This document shows positions 7,129-16,146 of a DNA stretch of 64,000 bases, one piece after another (within the stretch, counting starts at the first letter, position 1; every line of letters begins with the position of its first letter). The stretch comes from Lujinxingia sediminis (GTDB taxonomy: Bacteria; Myxococcota_A; Bradymonadia; Bradymonadales; Bradymonadaceae): positions 1,054,001 through 1,118,000 of the forward strand of contig NZ_SADD01000001.1 of assembly GCF_004005565.1 (NCBI RefSeq), given 5' to 3'. Position numbers and translations under genes: made by a program. The notes beneath the pieces are model-generated. The model had not been told where the DNA came from, ran no database searches, and saw only the letters and a list, made by a program, of their open reading frames with translations.

Positions 7129-10100
7129 ATGCATCGTGACGAGCAAGAATCACATGAGGCCAGAAACGGGCAGGCTCTAAGCGGAGACGCATTGCTTGAT
7201 GCAGGGCGTCAGAGCGTGGTGCGTTGTGCGGGTGTCAGTGAGGTTGCGTTGCGCCGCGACGAGGCGAACATTCGTGAGAGTCTGGCATCTCGCGGGTGGG
7301 AGTACGTGGTTTGCGACGCCCGCCAGGTTGAGCCCTGGCGTAGCGCCCTGCAACAGGCGCTGGGAGCATGGGCTCACGCGTGTGGCGAGGCCGCACAGCT
7401 GGCAGATGTGGAGTCTCAACTCGATACGCTCTCTCTTCTCATGCGCATGCAGCCGGGCGATGGTTCGAGCGAACGCCAACGCATGGTTTGCGACGCAGTC
7501 GTCGGCGTAAGTGAGGCTCTGACCGAGTGTGCGCCAGCGGTGCTTATGGTGATTGCTCCCGAGCGATTGACCGCGTTGGAGCGAGCCGGCTTGCGAGCGC
7601 TTATCTCGTACCATGTGCAACGTCCGGTAGAGCTTCCGGGGACATCAGCCCGCCAGGTGGTTGTGGCGGTCGCCGGGGAGGTAGGGGCGCTGGGCACTGA
7701 TCTCGATGTCGTTGCGGTTGATATGAGTGGGAGTTCGCGCGAGCGGACTCAGCGCTTTCTGCAGGATGAGCGGGTGCTCGAGCGCGTGCTTTCGAGCACA
7801 GGTGGCTGTCCGGAGCGCCTGGAGGCCATGCTCGCGTCGATGCCCTCCAGTGCTGATGAGCTGGCGCTGCTTCGGGTGGGGAAGCTCTCGGCGACCGCGC
7901 GCAACCTCCTCAATGCGCTCTCAGTGGCGGGGCGAGAGTTGGAGCTGACCTTTCTCGACGGATTGATCGAAGGATTGATGTCGGAGGCATTGCGAGAGCT
8001 TCGAGACGCGGGGCTGGTGCACCGAAGGGTGGATGCGGGGAGCGTCCAACTCAGCGTTTCTTCCTCGGAGGTCGGCGCGGCTGCGGTCGCGTCGCTGGGC
8101 GAGCCGCGACGTCGGCAGATTCATGCCGCGCTGGCGCAGCGCGCGCTTGCGTGTAGCTCTCATGGCGATTCCGGGTTCATTGCCCTCCATGCGCTGGAGG
8201 CCGGAGACCGGGAGTTAGGCGTGCGTTTCGGACTTCCGGCTGCACGCCAGATGATGCAGTGGGGGCGCTGGGACGAGGCCCGCGGCCTGGTGCAACGGTT
8301 GCTCAGCGAGTCCCTTGAGGAGGGGATTAAGGCTGACGTTCATGAGCTTGGTGCCGCATTGGCTGAGGCTCGAGGAGACTGGCTGGAGGCTGTTTCTCAC
8401 TGCGGGAGGTTGCGGCGCTTCGCTCGTGAGCGTGAGGAGCGCGCTTCGCTGGAGATGCGAATTGCCACGCTGTTGCTTCGGCTTGGCCGACCCGAGCTCG
8501 CGCGGAACCGCTATCTTGTGGCGGAGCGGCATCTTGAGTCGGCTGACGACTCGTTGCTTTCGATCGGCGCGCTGCGCCTGAAGTTGCTTCTAGGGCAGGG
8601 GGAGGTTGCCTACCAGCTCGGCGAACATGAAGCCGCGGCGTTGTGCGTTACCTTTGTGTTGGAGCGCAGTCAGCCTCTGGGGCCAGATCTTGTGGCCGAC
8701 GTGGTGGTCGGAGCGCATAGTCTTAACGGTAAGGTTAATCTGTTTCGCGGTGATCTTGAGGGGGCCAGTCAGGCCTTCGCTCGATGTGCATCGCTGGCAG
8801 GTCAGCATAATCTGCCGGCGGAGGTGGCGCGGGCCGAGGCAAACCTGGGAGTGGTCGCCGTTCAGAAGCGAGATTATGACGAGGCGGAACGTCGGCTGCG
8901 GCGGGCGCTGGAGCAATCGCAGGCTGGCCTGGCGAGCGTCTCCAGGCTGAATTGCTGGCTGAACCTGGGAATCGTCCACCAGCGTCGCAGTGAGTATGGC
9001 GATGCGCTCTCGTGCTTTGAGCGCTCGCTACGCGCGGCTCAGGCGGAGCGCCACGAGGTTGCTTTTGAGGTTGCATCTCATAACCTGGTGACGTTGCTGC
9101 AGGACCTCGGGGCGTTTGACGCTGCCTGGGAGTTGGTTGAACGTTTGGAGCAACGCCCGGCGGTTTCCGGGCATTTTGCCGGACGATGGTCGGCGATGCT
9201 TCGCGGCCAACTTCTGCTGGATCAGGGACGGTTCGAGGAGGCCGTAATCGAACTGGCGAGGGCCGAAGACGAACTCAGCGCAGCCCCGCGACTTTACGCG
9301 GTAGAGATGCGTTTGCGACGTGCCGAGGCGCTCATTGCACTGGGGCAGCGGGAGCGCGCTCGTCAGATGCTGGAGGCCGCTACGGCCGTCGATGATGCTC
9401 AGAGCCAGGCGATGCATCGTAAAGTTCGTGCGCTTCTTCTAAGCGGGAAGGCTCGTGCCGAAGAGCTTCGTGATGTGATCGCGGAGTTAAGTAGCCTGGG
9501 GCTTTTCCGAGACTCCATGGACGCCAGCGTTGTCTGCGCGCAGACCTGGGAGCAGGTTGGTGAGCGCGACCTCGCTATGCTGGTGGTCGAGCGCGCGCTT
9601 TCTGATCTGCGTGAGCGAGCCCGCCGGGTTCCTGAGACGTTTCGCGCTGGCTTCTTCGAGGTGCCGGTCCATCGCCGTTTGGTCGAGCTTTTTCAGAGCT
9701 TCGACGGTCAGCTCCCGGACGATGTTATCGAGCCGCATCGGCGTGGGGAGGCGGCGAATGAACAGGTATGGCACGAAGACCCGGCCTTCGACGCGTGGCG
9801 TGCGCGCTACGCTGAGATTGTGGGCTGCGATGCGCGCTTGATGCAGGTCTTTCGCTCCATCGATCGGGTGGGGCCGGGGGAGACGACAGTGCTGCTTAGC
9901 GGCGAGTCGGGGACCGGCAAAGAACTCGCGGCGGCGGCGATTCACCGGCAGAGTCCGCGGGCCGCTCGCCCCTTCGTGAAGGTCAACTGTGCGGCCTTCG
10001 TCGAGGAACTTTTGCTCAGCGAACTCTTCGGTCACGAGAAAGGCGCTTTTACCGGCGCGATGCGCCAGAAAGAAGGGCTTTTCGAGGTTGCCGACGGCGG

Positions 10101-10899
10101 CACGCTCTTTCTCGACGAGATCGGGGATATCTCTCCCAAAACTCAGGTTGCGCTGCTTCGGGTGTTGCAGGAGGGGACCTTTGAGCGTGTTGGAGGGACC
10201 GAGACGCTCAGCGTGGATGTGCGAGTGGTCGCCGCAACCAACCGCGACCTGGAAGAGCTCGTTGAAAGGGGACTTTTTCGTCTCGACCTCTACTACCGAC
10301 TCAAAGGGTTCGTTATCGAACTTCCGGCGCTGTGCGAGCGGCGCGAAGATATTCCGCTTCTGCTCGACCACTTCGCGTCGAGGTTTAGCAAGGGTGTGCC
10401 GGCGCCGAGCTTCGCGCCGGAAGTGGTGCAGTTTCTGGCTCGCTACCGGTGGCGGGGAAATATCCGCGAGTTAGAGAATTTTGTGCGCAGCGTGTTGCTC
10501 TTTGTCGAAGGCGATCGTGTGGAGATGCGGCACCTCGACGAGTTTGGCGACTTTTTCGCCAACTCGGAGGTTGATGAATCGCTTCCCGAGATCACCATCT
10601 CGCCGCGCGTCGAATCGACTCACCAAAGCGCCAAGACCGCCGAGTGGGGGGAGCTGGCACACGCGGAGGTGTACGAAGATCCGGAGGAGGCGTTGATCGA
10701 ACAAATCGTCGCCGACGGGCTCTCGCTGAGTCGCCTTAAAAAGCGATTGGAACATGAATGCATCAAACGTGCGTTGGAAGAGACCGGTGGTAATATCACC
10801 CGGGCTGCAGAGATTCTTCAGCTTAAACGTCCGCGATTAAGTCAGATTATTAATGCATCGCCGGAACTTACGGCGCTCAAAGAACAGCTGGTAGGGTAA
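7129..10899 (+). CDS. Large sigma-54-dependent transcriptional activator with N-terminal ATPase-like and TPR sensor region
   Basis: This 1256-residue protein has a start at the ATG after GAGGAGC. A region of about 1-330 resembles the ATPase and winged-helix part of STAND regulators (LSATARNLLNALSVAGRELEL, LRDAGLVHRRVDAG), but I see no Walker A motif. Helical TPR-like repeats fill about 340-830 (ANLGVVAVQKRDYDEAERRL, NLGIVHQRRSEYGDALSCFE). The AAA+ sigma-54 interaction domain spans about 895-1125, with GESGTGKE at 925, GAFTGA at 972 (the loop that contacts sigma-54) and GGTLFLDEIGD (Walker B). A Fis-type helix-turn-helix lies at the C terminus (ALEETGGNITRAAEILQL). There is no receiver domain, so the signal is probably sensed by the TPR region. 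A lipoprotein gene follows after 4 bases. Confidence 0.93.
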   Translation: MHRDEQESHEARNGQALSGDALLDAGRQSVVRCAGVSEVALRRDEANIRESLASRGWEYVVCDARQVEPWRSALQQALGAWAHACGEAAQLADVESQLDTLSLLMRMQPGDGSSERQRMVCDAVVGVSEALTECAPAVLMVIAPERLTALERAGLRALISYHVQRPVELPGTSARQVVVAVAGEVGALGTDLDVVAVDMSGSSRERTQRFLQDERVLERVLSSTGGCPERLEAMLASMPSSADELALLRVGKLSATARNLLNALSVAGRELELTFLDGLIEGLMSEALRELRDAGLVHRRVDAGSVQLSVSSSEVGAAAVASLGEPRRRQIHAALAQRALACSSHGDSGFIALHALEAGDRELGVRFGLPAARQMMQWGRWDEARGLVQRLLSESLEEGIKADVHELGAALAEARGDWLEAVSHCGRLRRFAREREERASLEMRIATLLLRLGRPELARNRYLVAERHLESADDSLLSIGALRLKLLLGQGEVAYQLGEHEAAALCVTFVLERSQPLGPDLVADVVVGAHSLNGKVNLFRGDLEGASQAFARCASLAGQHNLPAEVARAEANLGVVAVQKRDYDEAERRLRRALEQSQAGLASVSRLNCWLNLGIVHQRRSEYGDALSCFERSLRAAQAERHEVAFEVASHNLVTLLQDLGAFDAAWELVERLEQRPAVSGHFAGRWSAMLRGQLLLDQGRFEEAVIELARAEDELSAAPRLYAVEMRLRRAEALIALGQRERARQMLEAATAVDDAQSQAMHRKVRALLLSGKARAEELRDVIAELSSLGLFRDSMDASVVCAQTWEQVGERDLAMLVVERALSDLRERARRVPETFRAGFFEVPVHRRLVELFQSFDGQLPDDVIEPHRRGEAANEQVWHEDPAFDAWRARYAEIVGCDARLMQVFRSIDRVGPGETTVLLSGESGTGKELAAAAIHRQSPRAARPFVKVNCAAFVEELLLSELFGHEKGAFTGAMRQKEGLFEVADGGTLFLDEIGDISPKTQVALLRVLQEGTFERVGGTETLSVDVRVVAATNRDLEELVERGLFRLDLYYRLKGFVIELPALCERREDIPLLLDHFASRFSKGVPAPSFAPEVVQFLARYRWRGNIRELENFVRSVLLFVEGDRVEMRHLDEFGDFFANSEVDESLPEITISPRVESTHQSAKTAEWGELAHAEVYEDPEEALIEQIVADGLSLSRLKKRLEHECIKRALEETGGNITRAAEILQLKRPRLSQIINASPELTALKEQLVG

Positions 10900-10903
10900 G
10901 GGT

Positions 10904-11728
10904 ATGAAGAGACGACTTCTGGCAGCGTTGATGTTGAGCAGCGCGATCGCCTGTGGGGAAGCCGCGCCCGAGTCCCCGGGCACCGACTCGGCAGTTGACG
11001 AGCGGAGTCAGGCCGCGATGGTGACACCGGAGTTTCGGCTCAGCGGGATCGGGGAACTGCCCGACGAGCTGATTCTGGAAGAGGTGGGACTGACGATCAC
11101 CGAGATCCGTCTGCAGCCGGTGAATGGGGCGGAGGTTGCGTACTCCACGACGCGCCCCATCGGTCTGAACTTTGATTTGTCTCAGGGAGAGACTGCGATT
11201 CGCGGTCACGCCGTCGAGTTCCCCCAGACCGGCCGCTACCTGGTCAGCGTACGCCTCGAACCCTTAAGTTCGGCGGAGCGAGAGGAGCTTATGGCCGAGG
11301 AGGGCGCGGAGATCCCGATGGGAAGTCTCGAACTCAGCGGTCTTGTGAAGTATGGCGAGGACTCGATGGGGAAGGTCGGTGGCGAAGACGAGGATGGCAA
11401 CCCGCTGCCACTGCCCTTTGAGCGCACTCGCGTGTGGACCATTGACGAGAGCTGGACGCCTTTTCATTACGAGAGTCAGCGCGCTGTCTTCTATGCGCTC
11501 TCCAACGTGGAGCTGTCGCCCGGAGAACAAACCCTCGTGTTTAATTTTGATTTGAATCAGTGGGCGATCAGTGCGCTCGACCCGATTGTCAGCGCGGTGG
11601 AGTCCATCGGTTCCCAGGGGCGGCCTGGTGAGGTGATCGATATCAGTCCTTCGCTGGACGAAGATGCCCTGGGTACAGAAGCGATGGTTCAGGCGGCCTC
11701 GGTTTCCACGATGCCGGCGGCGCTGTAA
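10904..11728 (+). CDS. Hypothetical lipoprotein downstream of the sigma-54 activator
   Basis: This 274-residue protein has a lipoprotein signal (MKRRLLAALMLSSAIACG, lipidated Cys at residue 17). The mature part is predicted beta-rich. It contains LEEVGLTITEIRLQPVNG, a pattern seen in exported beta-sandwich proteins such as the DUF4382-like group, and later RTRVWTIDESWTPFHYESQ and LVFNFDLNQWA. I do not recognise the family with confidence. It starts 4 bases after the sigma-54 activator stop, so the two are cotranscribed. Such tight linkage suggests the lipoprotein belongs to the activator's regulatory circuit, for example as an envelope sensor or output. That link is inference. Confidence 0.78.
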   Translation: MKRRLLAALMLSSAIACGEAAPESPGTDSAVDERSQAAMVTPEFRLSGIGELPDELILEEVGLTITEIRLQPVNGAEVAYSTTRPIGLNFDLSQGETAIRGHAVEFPQTGRYLVSVRLEPLSSAEREELMAEEGAEIPMGSLELSGLVKYGEDSMGKVGGEDEDGNPLPLPFERTRVWTIDESWTPFHYESQRAVFYALSNVELSPGEQTLVFNFDLNQWAISALDPIVSAVESIGSQGRPGEVIDISPSLDEDALGTEAMVQAASVSTMPAAL

Positions 11729-11755
11729 GAGGGCCTGAGCGTCATATCAGAATGG

Positions 11756-11786
11756 ATGAGCCCCGGAGGTTTGCTCCGGGGCTCAT
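11756..11786. terminator. Strong hairpin terminator between convergent genes
   Basis: A perfect 13-base inverted repeat (11756-11768 with 11774-11786) has a 5-base loop. It sits between the lipoprotein gene (plus strand) and meaB (minus strand), so it probably serves both. The T-rich tails are weak on both sides. Confidence 0.7.
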
Positions 11787-11792
11787 TGCGTT

Positions 11793-12758
11793 TCAAGTGT
11801 GTGCTTTGAGGATGGCTTCAAGCACCTGGTCGGCGGCGGCGTAGGGGTCGGTCTGTCCTTCAACCAGATCGCCTGCGAGCGTTTTGATGAGGTGGGTTTG
11901 TGCGGCGTGATGGAGGCGGGCGTGAAGCTCGGTGCGGGCGATGAGGGCGATGAGGTGCTCAGCGCGCTCCCGTCGGCGAAGGTCGCGCGGTGCGGAGTTC
12001 TCCAGCCATTCGCGGTGCTTGAAGATCGTCTCAACCAGATCTGCAACCCCCTGACCCTCGCTGGCCTGTGTGGGGCAGATCTGAGGAAACCAACTCTCAG
12101 CGTCGCGGCGAGCCTGACGATGAAGAGCGAGCATCGCTCGGATCTCGCGCTGGAGTCGGGCGTGGCCGGCGACATCGCTTTTGTTGAGCGCGAAGATGTC
12201 GGCGATCTCCATCAATCCGGCTTTGTCGGCCTGCACATCATCGCCCAGGCCCGGGACCAGGACGACGACGCTGGTGTCGGCCAGGCGTACGATGTCCACC
12301 TCGTCCTGGCCCACGCCGACGGTTTCGACAATGATCCAATCAAAGCCCATCGCGTCGAGCACCTGGACCATCGCCGGAGTAGAGCGCGAGATGCCCCCGA
12401 GGTTGCCGCGTGTGGCCACCGAGCGGATGAAAACTCCCGGGTCCATGGCATGCTCCTGCATGCGCACTCGGTCGCCCAGAATGGCTCCACCGGAGAAGGG
12501 GCTTGTGGGGTCGATGGCCACACAGCCTACAGTCTGGTCGAGGGCTCGCAGCCGGGCGATGAGGCGGTTGACCAGGGTCGACTTGCCCGAGCCCGGGTTG
12601 CCCGTGACGCCCAGGATGTAGGCGTTGCCCGTATGCGGGGAGAGGCGCGCGAGGACGTCACGGGCGGCCGGGGCACCGTCATCCACCAGGCGCATCAGGC
12701 GCGCTGCGGCCCGGGGCTCCCGGTTGAGGATGCGTGTGGCGAGGTCGACGGCGGTCAT
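11793..12758 (-). CDS. meaB: MeaB/ArgK-family GTPase, chaperone of a B12-dependent acyl-CoA mutase
   Basis: MeaB proteins are G3E-type GTPases that load and protect coenzyme B12 in methylmalonyl-CoA mutase and its relatives. The 321-residue product has the P-loop GVTGNPGSGKSTL near residue 49, the Mg-binding region VAIDPTSPFSGGAILGDRVRM, ETVGVGQDEVDI (switch region) near 150, and the ADKAGLMEIADIFALNKSD stretch with the guanine-specificity NKSD motif. A C-terminal helical dimerisation arm is present. It is the last gene of the acyl-CoA operon, and its start overlaps the upstream stop by one base (TGATG). The B12-binding mutase subunit two genes upstream is the likely client. Confidence 0.95.
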   Translation of the reverse strand: MTAVDLATRILNREPRAAARLMRLVDDGAPAARDVLARLSPHTGNAYILGVTGNPGSGKSTLVNRLIARLRALDQTVGCVAIDPTSPFSGGAILGDRVRMQEHAMDPGVFIRSVATRGNLGGISRSTPAMVQVLDAMGFDWIIVETVGVGQDEVDIVRLADTSVVVLVPGLGDDVQADKAGLMEIADIFALNKSDVAGHARLQREIRAMLALHRQARRDAESWFPQICPTQASEGQGVADLVETIFKHREWLENSAPRDLRRRERAEHLIALIARTELHARLHHAAQTHLIKTLAGDLVEGQTDPYAAADQVLEAILKAHT

Positions 12759-13720
12759 CAGCGCAGCTCCCAGAGGTCGAGGGTGGAGAGCTGGACGGCG
12801 TCGCGGAAGTGGCGCTCCACGGGGTATTCGCGGGTGTAGCCGTAGCCGCCGTGGATTTGAAGAGCTTCGTCGGCGACGTTAAAGGCGCATTCCCGGGCCA
12901 GGCAAAGCGCCAGGCGGCTGTCGCGTGGCGAAGCGGTCAGGCAGGCGCGGTGGGTAAGTTGCCGGGCAGCTTCGACCTCGGTGGCCATGGTCGCGAGTTT
13001 AAACTGGATGGCCTGAAAGCCGTGAAGTGGGCGCTTGAACTGATGCCGTTCATCGGCATAGGTCAACGCCAGTCGCAGCGCGCCGGCCGCGATGCCGACG
13101 CCTACGGCCGCGAGCAGGGCGCCGGTGCGGATGTAGGCCTCACGGTCGAGGGCGACATCGTCGAGGAGAAGATCGGTTTTTGAGATAGTGCTTTCAGGCG
13201 CATTGGATAAGGCGCGCAGGCCGATCGTCTCGGAGCAGGCTTCACCTCCCAGCTCCGAGAGCACCCAGCGAGCGCTTCCACCATCGAGCTCACGGCTGAC
13301 CCGGTGGGTCGCGCCGGCTGCCGCCGTCTGGATGGTGCCGGATACCCCACCGGCGCTCTCGGCCTGCCAGCTTAGGCCGACCAGCGAGGTGCCTGCGGCA
13401 ACAGCATCGCGCAGCGGATGCTGTCCAGCGGCAAGCGCCGGAACCACCACCGCGTTGGTCAGCGCCACGGCGCAGGCCACCGCCGCGTCGCGCGCAGCGA
13501 GCTCCTCGATGGCAAGCGCGCCGGTGAGGAGGTCGAAGCCCGCGCCGCCCTGGGCCTCGGGTACCGCCAGGCTCCATAGCCCCAGGTCGGCCAGCGACGT
13601 GGGCCACGCGCTCTTCGGAGCGTGGTCTCGGAGTGCGGCGTCGGTCGCCAGGCTCTCCTCGGCGAAGCGGCGCACCGTCTGGCGCAGGATCTGCTGATCT
13701 TCAGTGATCTCAAAGTTCAT
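12758..13720 (-). CDS. Acyl-CoA dehydrogenase-like protein, short and lacking the usual catalytic Glu
   Basis: The product is 320 residues, shorter than the 380 typical of the family. I start it at MNFEITEDQQILRQTVRRF, the normal N terminus of the fold; the open frame extends further upstream without support. The N-terminal helical domain (about 1-110) and the C-terminal flavin-contact segment (RHQFKRPLHGFQAIQFKL; LQIHGGYGYTREYPVERHF) are recognisable. The middle beta domain is short and divergent. The sequence ends RDAVQLSTLDLWELR exactly where active enzymes have the YEGTxxIQR motif with the catalytic Glu. It is therefore probably non-catalytic or uses another base; it may bind or partner an active dehydrogenase. 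The end overlaps meaB, so this is not an obvious frameshift. Confidence 0.85.
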   Translation of the reverse strand: MNFEITEDQQILRQTVRRFAEESLATDAALRDHAPKSAWPTSLADLGLWSLAVPEAQGGAGFDLLTGALAIEELAARDAAVACAVALTNAVVVPALAAGQHPLRDAVAAGTSLVGLSWQAESAGGVSGTIQTAAAGATHRVSRELDGGSARWVLSELGGEACSETIGLRALSNAPESTISKTDLLLDDVALDREAYIRTGALLAAVGVGIAAGALRLALTYADERHQFKRPLHGFQAIQFKLATMATEVEAARQLTHRACLTASPRDSRLALCLARECAFNVADEALQIHGGYGYTREYPVERHFRDAVQLSTLDLWELR

Positions 13721-13749
13721 AACGACTCGACTGCAGGGGTGGGGCAGGA

Positions 13750-14175
13750 TCAGGCGTTCTTGCGCTCGCATTCCTGGCGCACAAACTCAATGACCTCTGT
13801 GGTCGGTGTGCCGGGGGTAAAGATCGCACGCACGCCGGCCGCTTTGAGTTCGGCGATATCGGGTTCGGGGATGATGCCGCCGCCGAAAACAAAGATGTCG
13901 CCGGCACCTTCCTCATCGAGCAGGCGGACGACCTCAGGCATCAGGGTGTTGTGCGCGCCGGAGAGGATGGAGAGTCCCACGCAATCAACATCTTCCTGGA
14001 TCGCGGTACGTACGAGCATCTCCGGGGTCTGATGCAGACCGCTGTAGATGACCTCGAAGCCGGCATCCCGCAGCGCGCGGGCGATGACTTTGGCGCCGCG
14101 ATCGTGGCCATCAAGGCCGGGCTTGCCGATGAGCACACGGTAAGTTGTGGGATGGGGAACGTTGGCGTCGGACAT
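13750..14175 (-). CDS. Cobalamin-binding small subunit of a B12-dependent acyl-CoA mutase
   Basis: The 141-residue protein is a free-standing B12-binding domain like the C-terminal part of methylmalonyl-CoA mutase. It carries the signature DGHDRG near residue 22 (the DxHxxG motif whose His coordinates cobalt), GLSILSGAH near 65 and the FVFGGGIIP turn near 94. AAGGTG precedes the ATG. The large catalytic subunit is not in this window, so the substrate (methylmalonyl-, isobutyryl-, 2-hydroxyisobutyryl- or another acyl-CoA) stays open. It is embedded in a run of beta-oxidation genes and followed by meaB, consistent with a split mutase feeding into or out of acyl-CoA breakdown. Confidence 0.93.
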   Translation of the reverse strand: MSDANVPHPTTYRVLIGKPGLDGHDRGAKVIARALRDAGFEVIYSGLHQTPEMLVRTAIQEDVDCVGLSILSGAHNTLMPEVVRLLDEEGAGDIFVFGGGIIPEPDIAELKAAGVRAIFTPGTPTTEVIEFVRQECERKNA

Positions 14176-14207
14176 GTGGCAACACCTTTTGGAGTAAAGC
14201 GGGGCGC

Positions 14208-15335
14208 TCAGGCCGCGCCGTTTCGAATCAAGTCACGGGCGATGACAACACGCTGAATCTCGCTGGTGCCTTCGTAGATGCGGGTGACGCGTGCGTCGCG
14301 CACCAGTTTTGCCAGGGGATGATCGTAGGCTGCGGCCGACGGTCCCACCAGCGCCAGGCAACGGCGAGCCACGTCGTTGGCGACCTCCGAGGCCATGAGT
14401 TTGGCCATGCTGGCCTCGCGTGAGAAGTTGGTCGAGCCGACTTCTTTAAGCCAGGCTGCGCGCAGTGTGAGCTGCCGGGCGGCCTCAATGCGCGCGTGCA
14501 TCATCTCAAAGGCGTCCGCGCTCTGGGGGTGGTTGCCGACGCCGGCCTCCGCGGCAAGCTCCAGCGCAGCGTCGGCGATGCCGATGGACTGGCTGGCGAT
14601 GCCAATGCGGCCCCCGTCGAGCGCCATCATCGCGATACGGAAGCCTTTGCCGAGCTCTCCCAGGAGGGCATCGCCGGGGATGAGCACATGATCAAAGGCC
14701 AGGGAGACGGTATTGGAGGCGTGCTGACCCATCTTCTCCTCGGGCGGTCCCACCGAGACGCCGTCGAGGGTCGGATCGACGATGAAGAGCGAGATGCCCT
14801 GATCGTCGCCCTCGACGCTGGTCTGGGCCCAGACGAGGAAGACACCGGCGTAGGAACCGGAGGTGATCCAGGCTTTGGTGCCGTTGATACGCCATCCCTC
14901 CGGAGTGCGTGTGGCGCGGGTGAGCATGCCGGCGGCGTCGGAGCCGCTGCCCGGCTCGCTTAAGCAAAATGACCCGCTGGAGAACTCGCCGGAGGTCATC
15001 TTCGGAACCAGCGTCTGCTTCTGCGACTCGGTCCCAAAATACGCCAGAACCTCGCCGACCATATTGTTGACGGCCATGGTCACGGCGACGGCCGGATCGG
15101 CCTTGGCCACGGCCTGCACGGCCAGGCTGTAGGCGACGACGCCGGCTTGAAGTCCGCCGAGATCGGAGGCGATGTTAACGCCCATCAGGCCCGCGTCGGC
15201 CAGGCGGCGAAGATCGTCGAGCGGGAACTCGGCGCTCGTGTCGCGTGAGAGGGCGCGCGGGGCGATGTGCTCGCGGCAGATCTCGCGAGCGCGGGCCTGA
15301 ACGTCACGTTGGCTCGGGGTAAGTTGCAGGTTCAT
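14208..15335 (-). CDS. Acyl-CoA dehydrogenase
   Basis: This FAD enzyme oxidises acyl-CoA to enoyl-CoA and passes electrons to electron-transfer flavoprotein. It has the normal 375-residue length. Motifs include [15 protein letters not shown] (flavin and substrate contact), [36 protein letters not shown], and the C-terminal [19 protein letters not shown] with the catalytic Glu in EGT. It resembles short- and branched-chain dehydrogenases; chain length cannot be read off. It lies 15 bases downstream of the enoyl-CoA hydratase gene and 32 bases upstream of the B12-subunit gene, as part of one operon. Confidence 0.94.
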   Translation of the reverse strand: MNLQLTPSQRDVQARAREICREHIAPRALSRDTSAEFPLDDLRRLADAGLMGVNIASDLGGLQAGVVAYSLAVQAVAKADPAVAVTMAVNNMVGEVLAYFGTESQKQTLVPKMTSGEFSSGSFCLSEPGSGSDAAGMLTRATRTPEGWRINGTKAWITSGSYAGVFLVWAQTSVEGDDQGISLFIVDPTLDGVSVGPPEEKMGQHASNTVSLAFDHVLIPGDALLGELGKGFRIAMMALDGGRIGIASQSIGIADAALELAAEAGVGNHPQSADAFEMMHARIEAARQLTLRAAWLKEVGSTNFSREASMAKLMASEVANDVARRCLALVGPSAAAYDHPLAKLVRDARVTRIYEGTSEIQRVVIARDLIRNGAA

Positions 15336-15350
15336 GCGGAATTCGGCGCC

Positions 15351-16136
15351 TCAGCGCCCCTCGTAGGTGGGAGTGCGCTTCTCGAGAAATGCGGCCATGC
15401 CTTCGGCGCGGTCGTGGGAGTTCCACAGCCCGGAGAAGGCTTCGACTTCCTTCTGGTTCGCATCGTCGATCGGCAATTCACTGCCCTGAACCATGGCCTG
15501 CTTGGCCGCGCGAATCGCCAGGGGGCCGCGGGTGGAGATGGAGCGTGCGAGCTTGATGATCGCGTCGAGGAAGCCTTCCAGTGGAAGTTTGTCGAGGGCA
15601 AGGCCGTAGGCAACGGCGTCGTCGGCCGAGATGGTGCGACCGGTGAAGACGAGCTCTTTTGCGCGCTGCCAGCCGATACGACGGCCCAGGCGCTGAGTGC
15701 CGCCAAAGCCCGGGACGATTCCCAGGCCGGTCTCAGGCAGCCCGAGCCTGGCTTTTTCACTGACATAGATGAGGTCAGCGGTCAGGGCGAGCTCAAGCCC
15801 GCCGCCCAGCGCAAACCCGTTGACGGCCGCAATGACGGGAACCGGGAGGTTGCTCAGCTCCGTCATCGCGCGGTGACCAAGGCTGGAGAACTCGTACGAG
15901 GCCTCTTCGCTCATGTCGGACATCGCCGCGATGTCGGCGCCGGCGACAAATGCGCGCCCCTCGCCAGTGAGGATCAGTGCACGCAGGGAGGCGTCGTCTT
16001 TGAGTGAGATCGCTGCCTCATAAAGATCGCTGAGAACCTGCGCATTGAGCGCGTTGAGTTTGTCGGGGCGGTTGACGGTCAAAAGGGCGATGCCGTCTTC
16101 GAGCCGCTCGAGCTTCAGGGTTTCAAACGTCGTCAT
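15351..16136 (-). CDS. Enoyl-CoA hydratase (crotonase family)
   Basis: The 261-residue protein adds water to enoyl-CoA. I chose the ATG at 16136 because GGAGGGG precedes it; an upstream frame to 16172 has no such site. Motifs are NRPDKLNALN near residue 22, FVAGADIAAM near 62 (oxyanion hole) and NGFALGGGLELALTADLIY near 100, followed by LGLPETGLGIVPGFGGTQRL, which carries the second catalytic Glu. Both glutamates of active hydratases appear present. It follows the dehydrogenase gene by 10 bases. Confidence 0.94.
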   Translation of the reverse strand: MTTFETLKLERLEDGIALLTVNRPDKLNALNAQVLSDLYEAAISLKDDASLRALILTGEGRAFVAGADIAAMSDMSEEASYEFSSLGHRAMTELSNLPVPVIAAVNGFALGGGLELALTADLIYVSEKARLGLPETGLGIVPGFGGTQRLGRRIGWQRAKELVFTGRTISADDAVAYGLALDKLPLEGFLDAIIKLARSISTRGPLAIRAAKQAMVQGSELPIDDANQKEVEAFSGLWNSHDRAEGMAAFLEKRTPTYEGR

Positions 16137-16146
16137 GTCCCCTCCT

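Noticed and set aside
11799-12839. A 346-codon plus-strand frame opposite meaB
   Set aside because: It is antisense to the strongly conserved GTPase motifs of meaB and has no recognisable domain.
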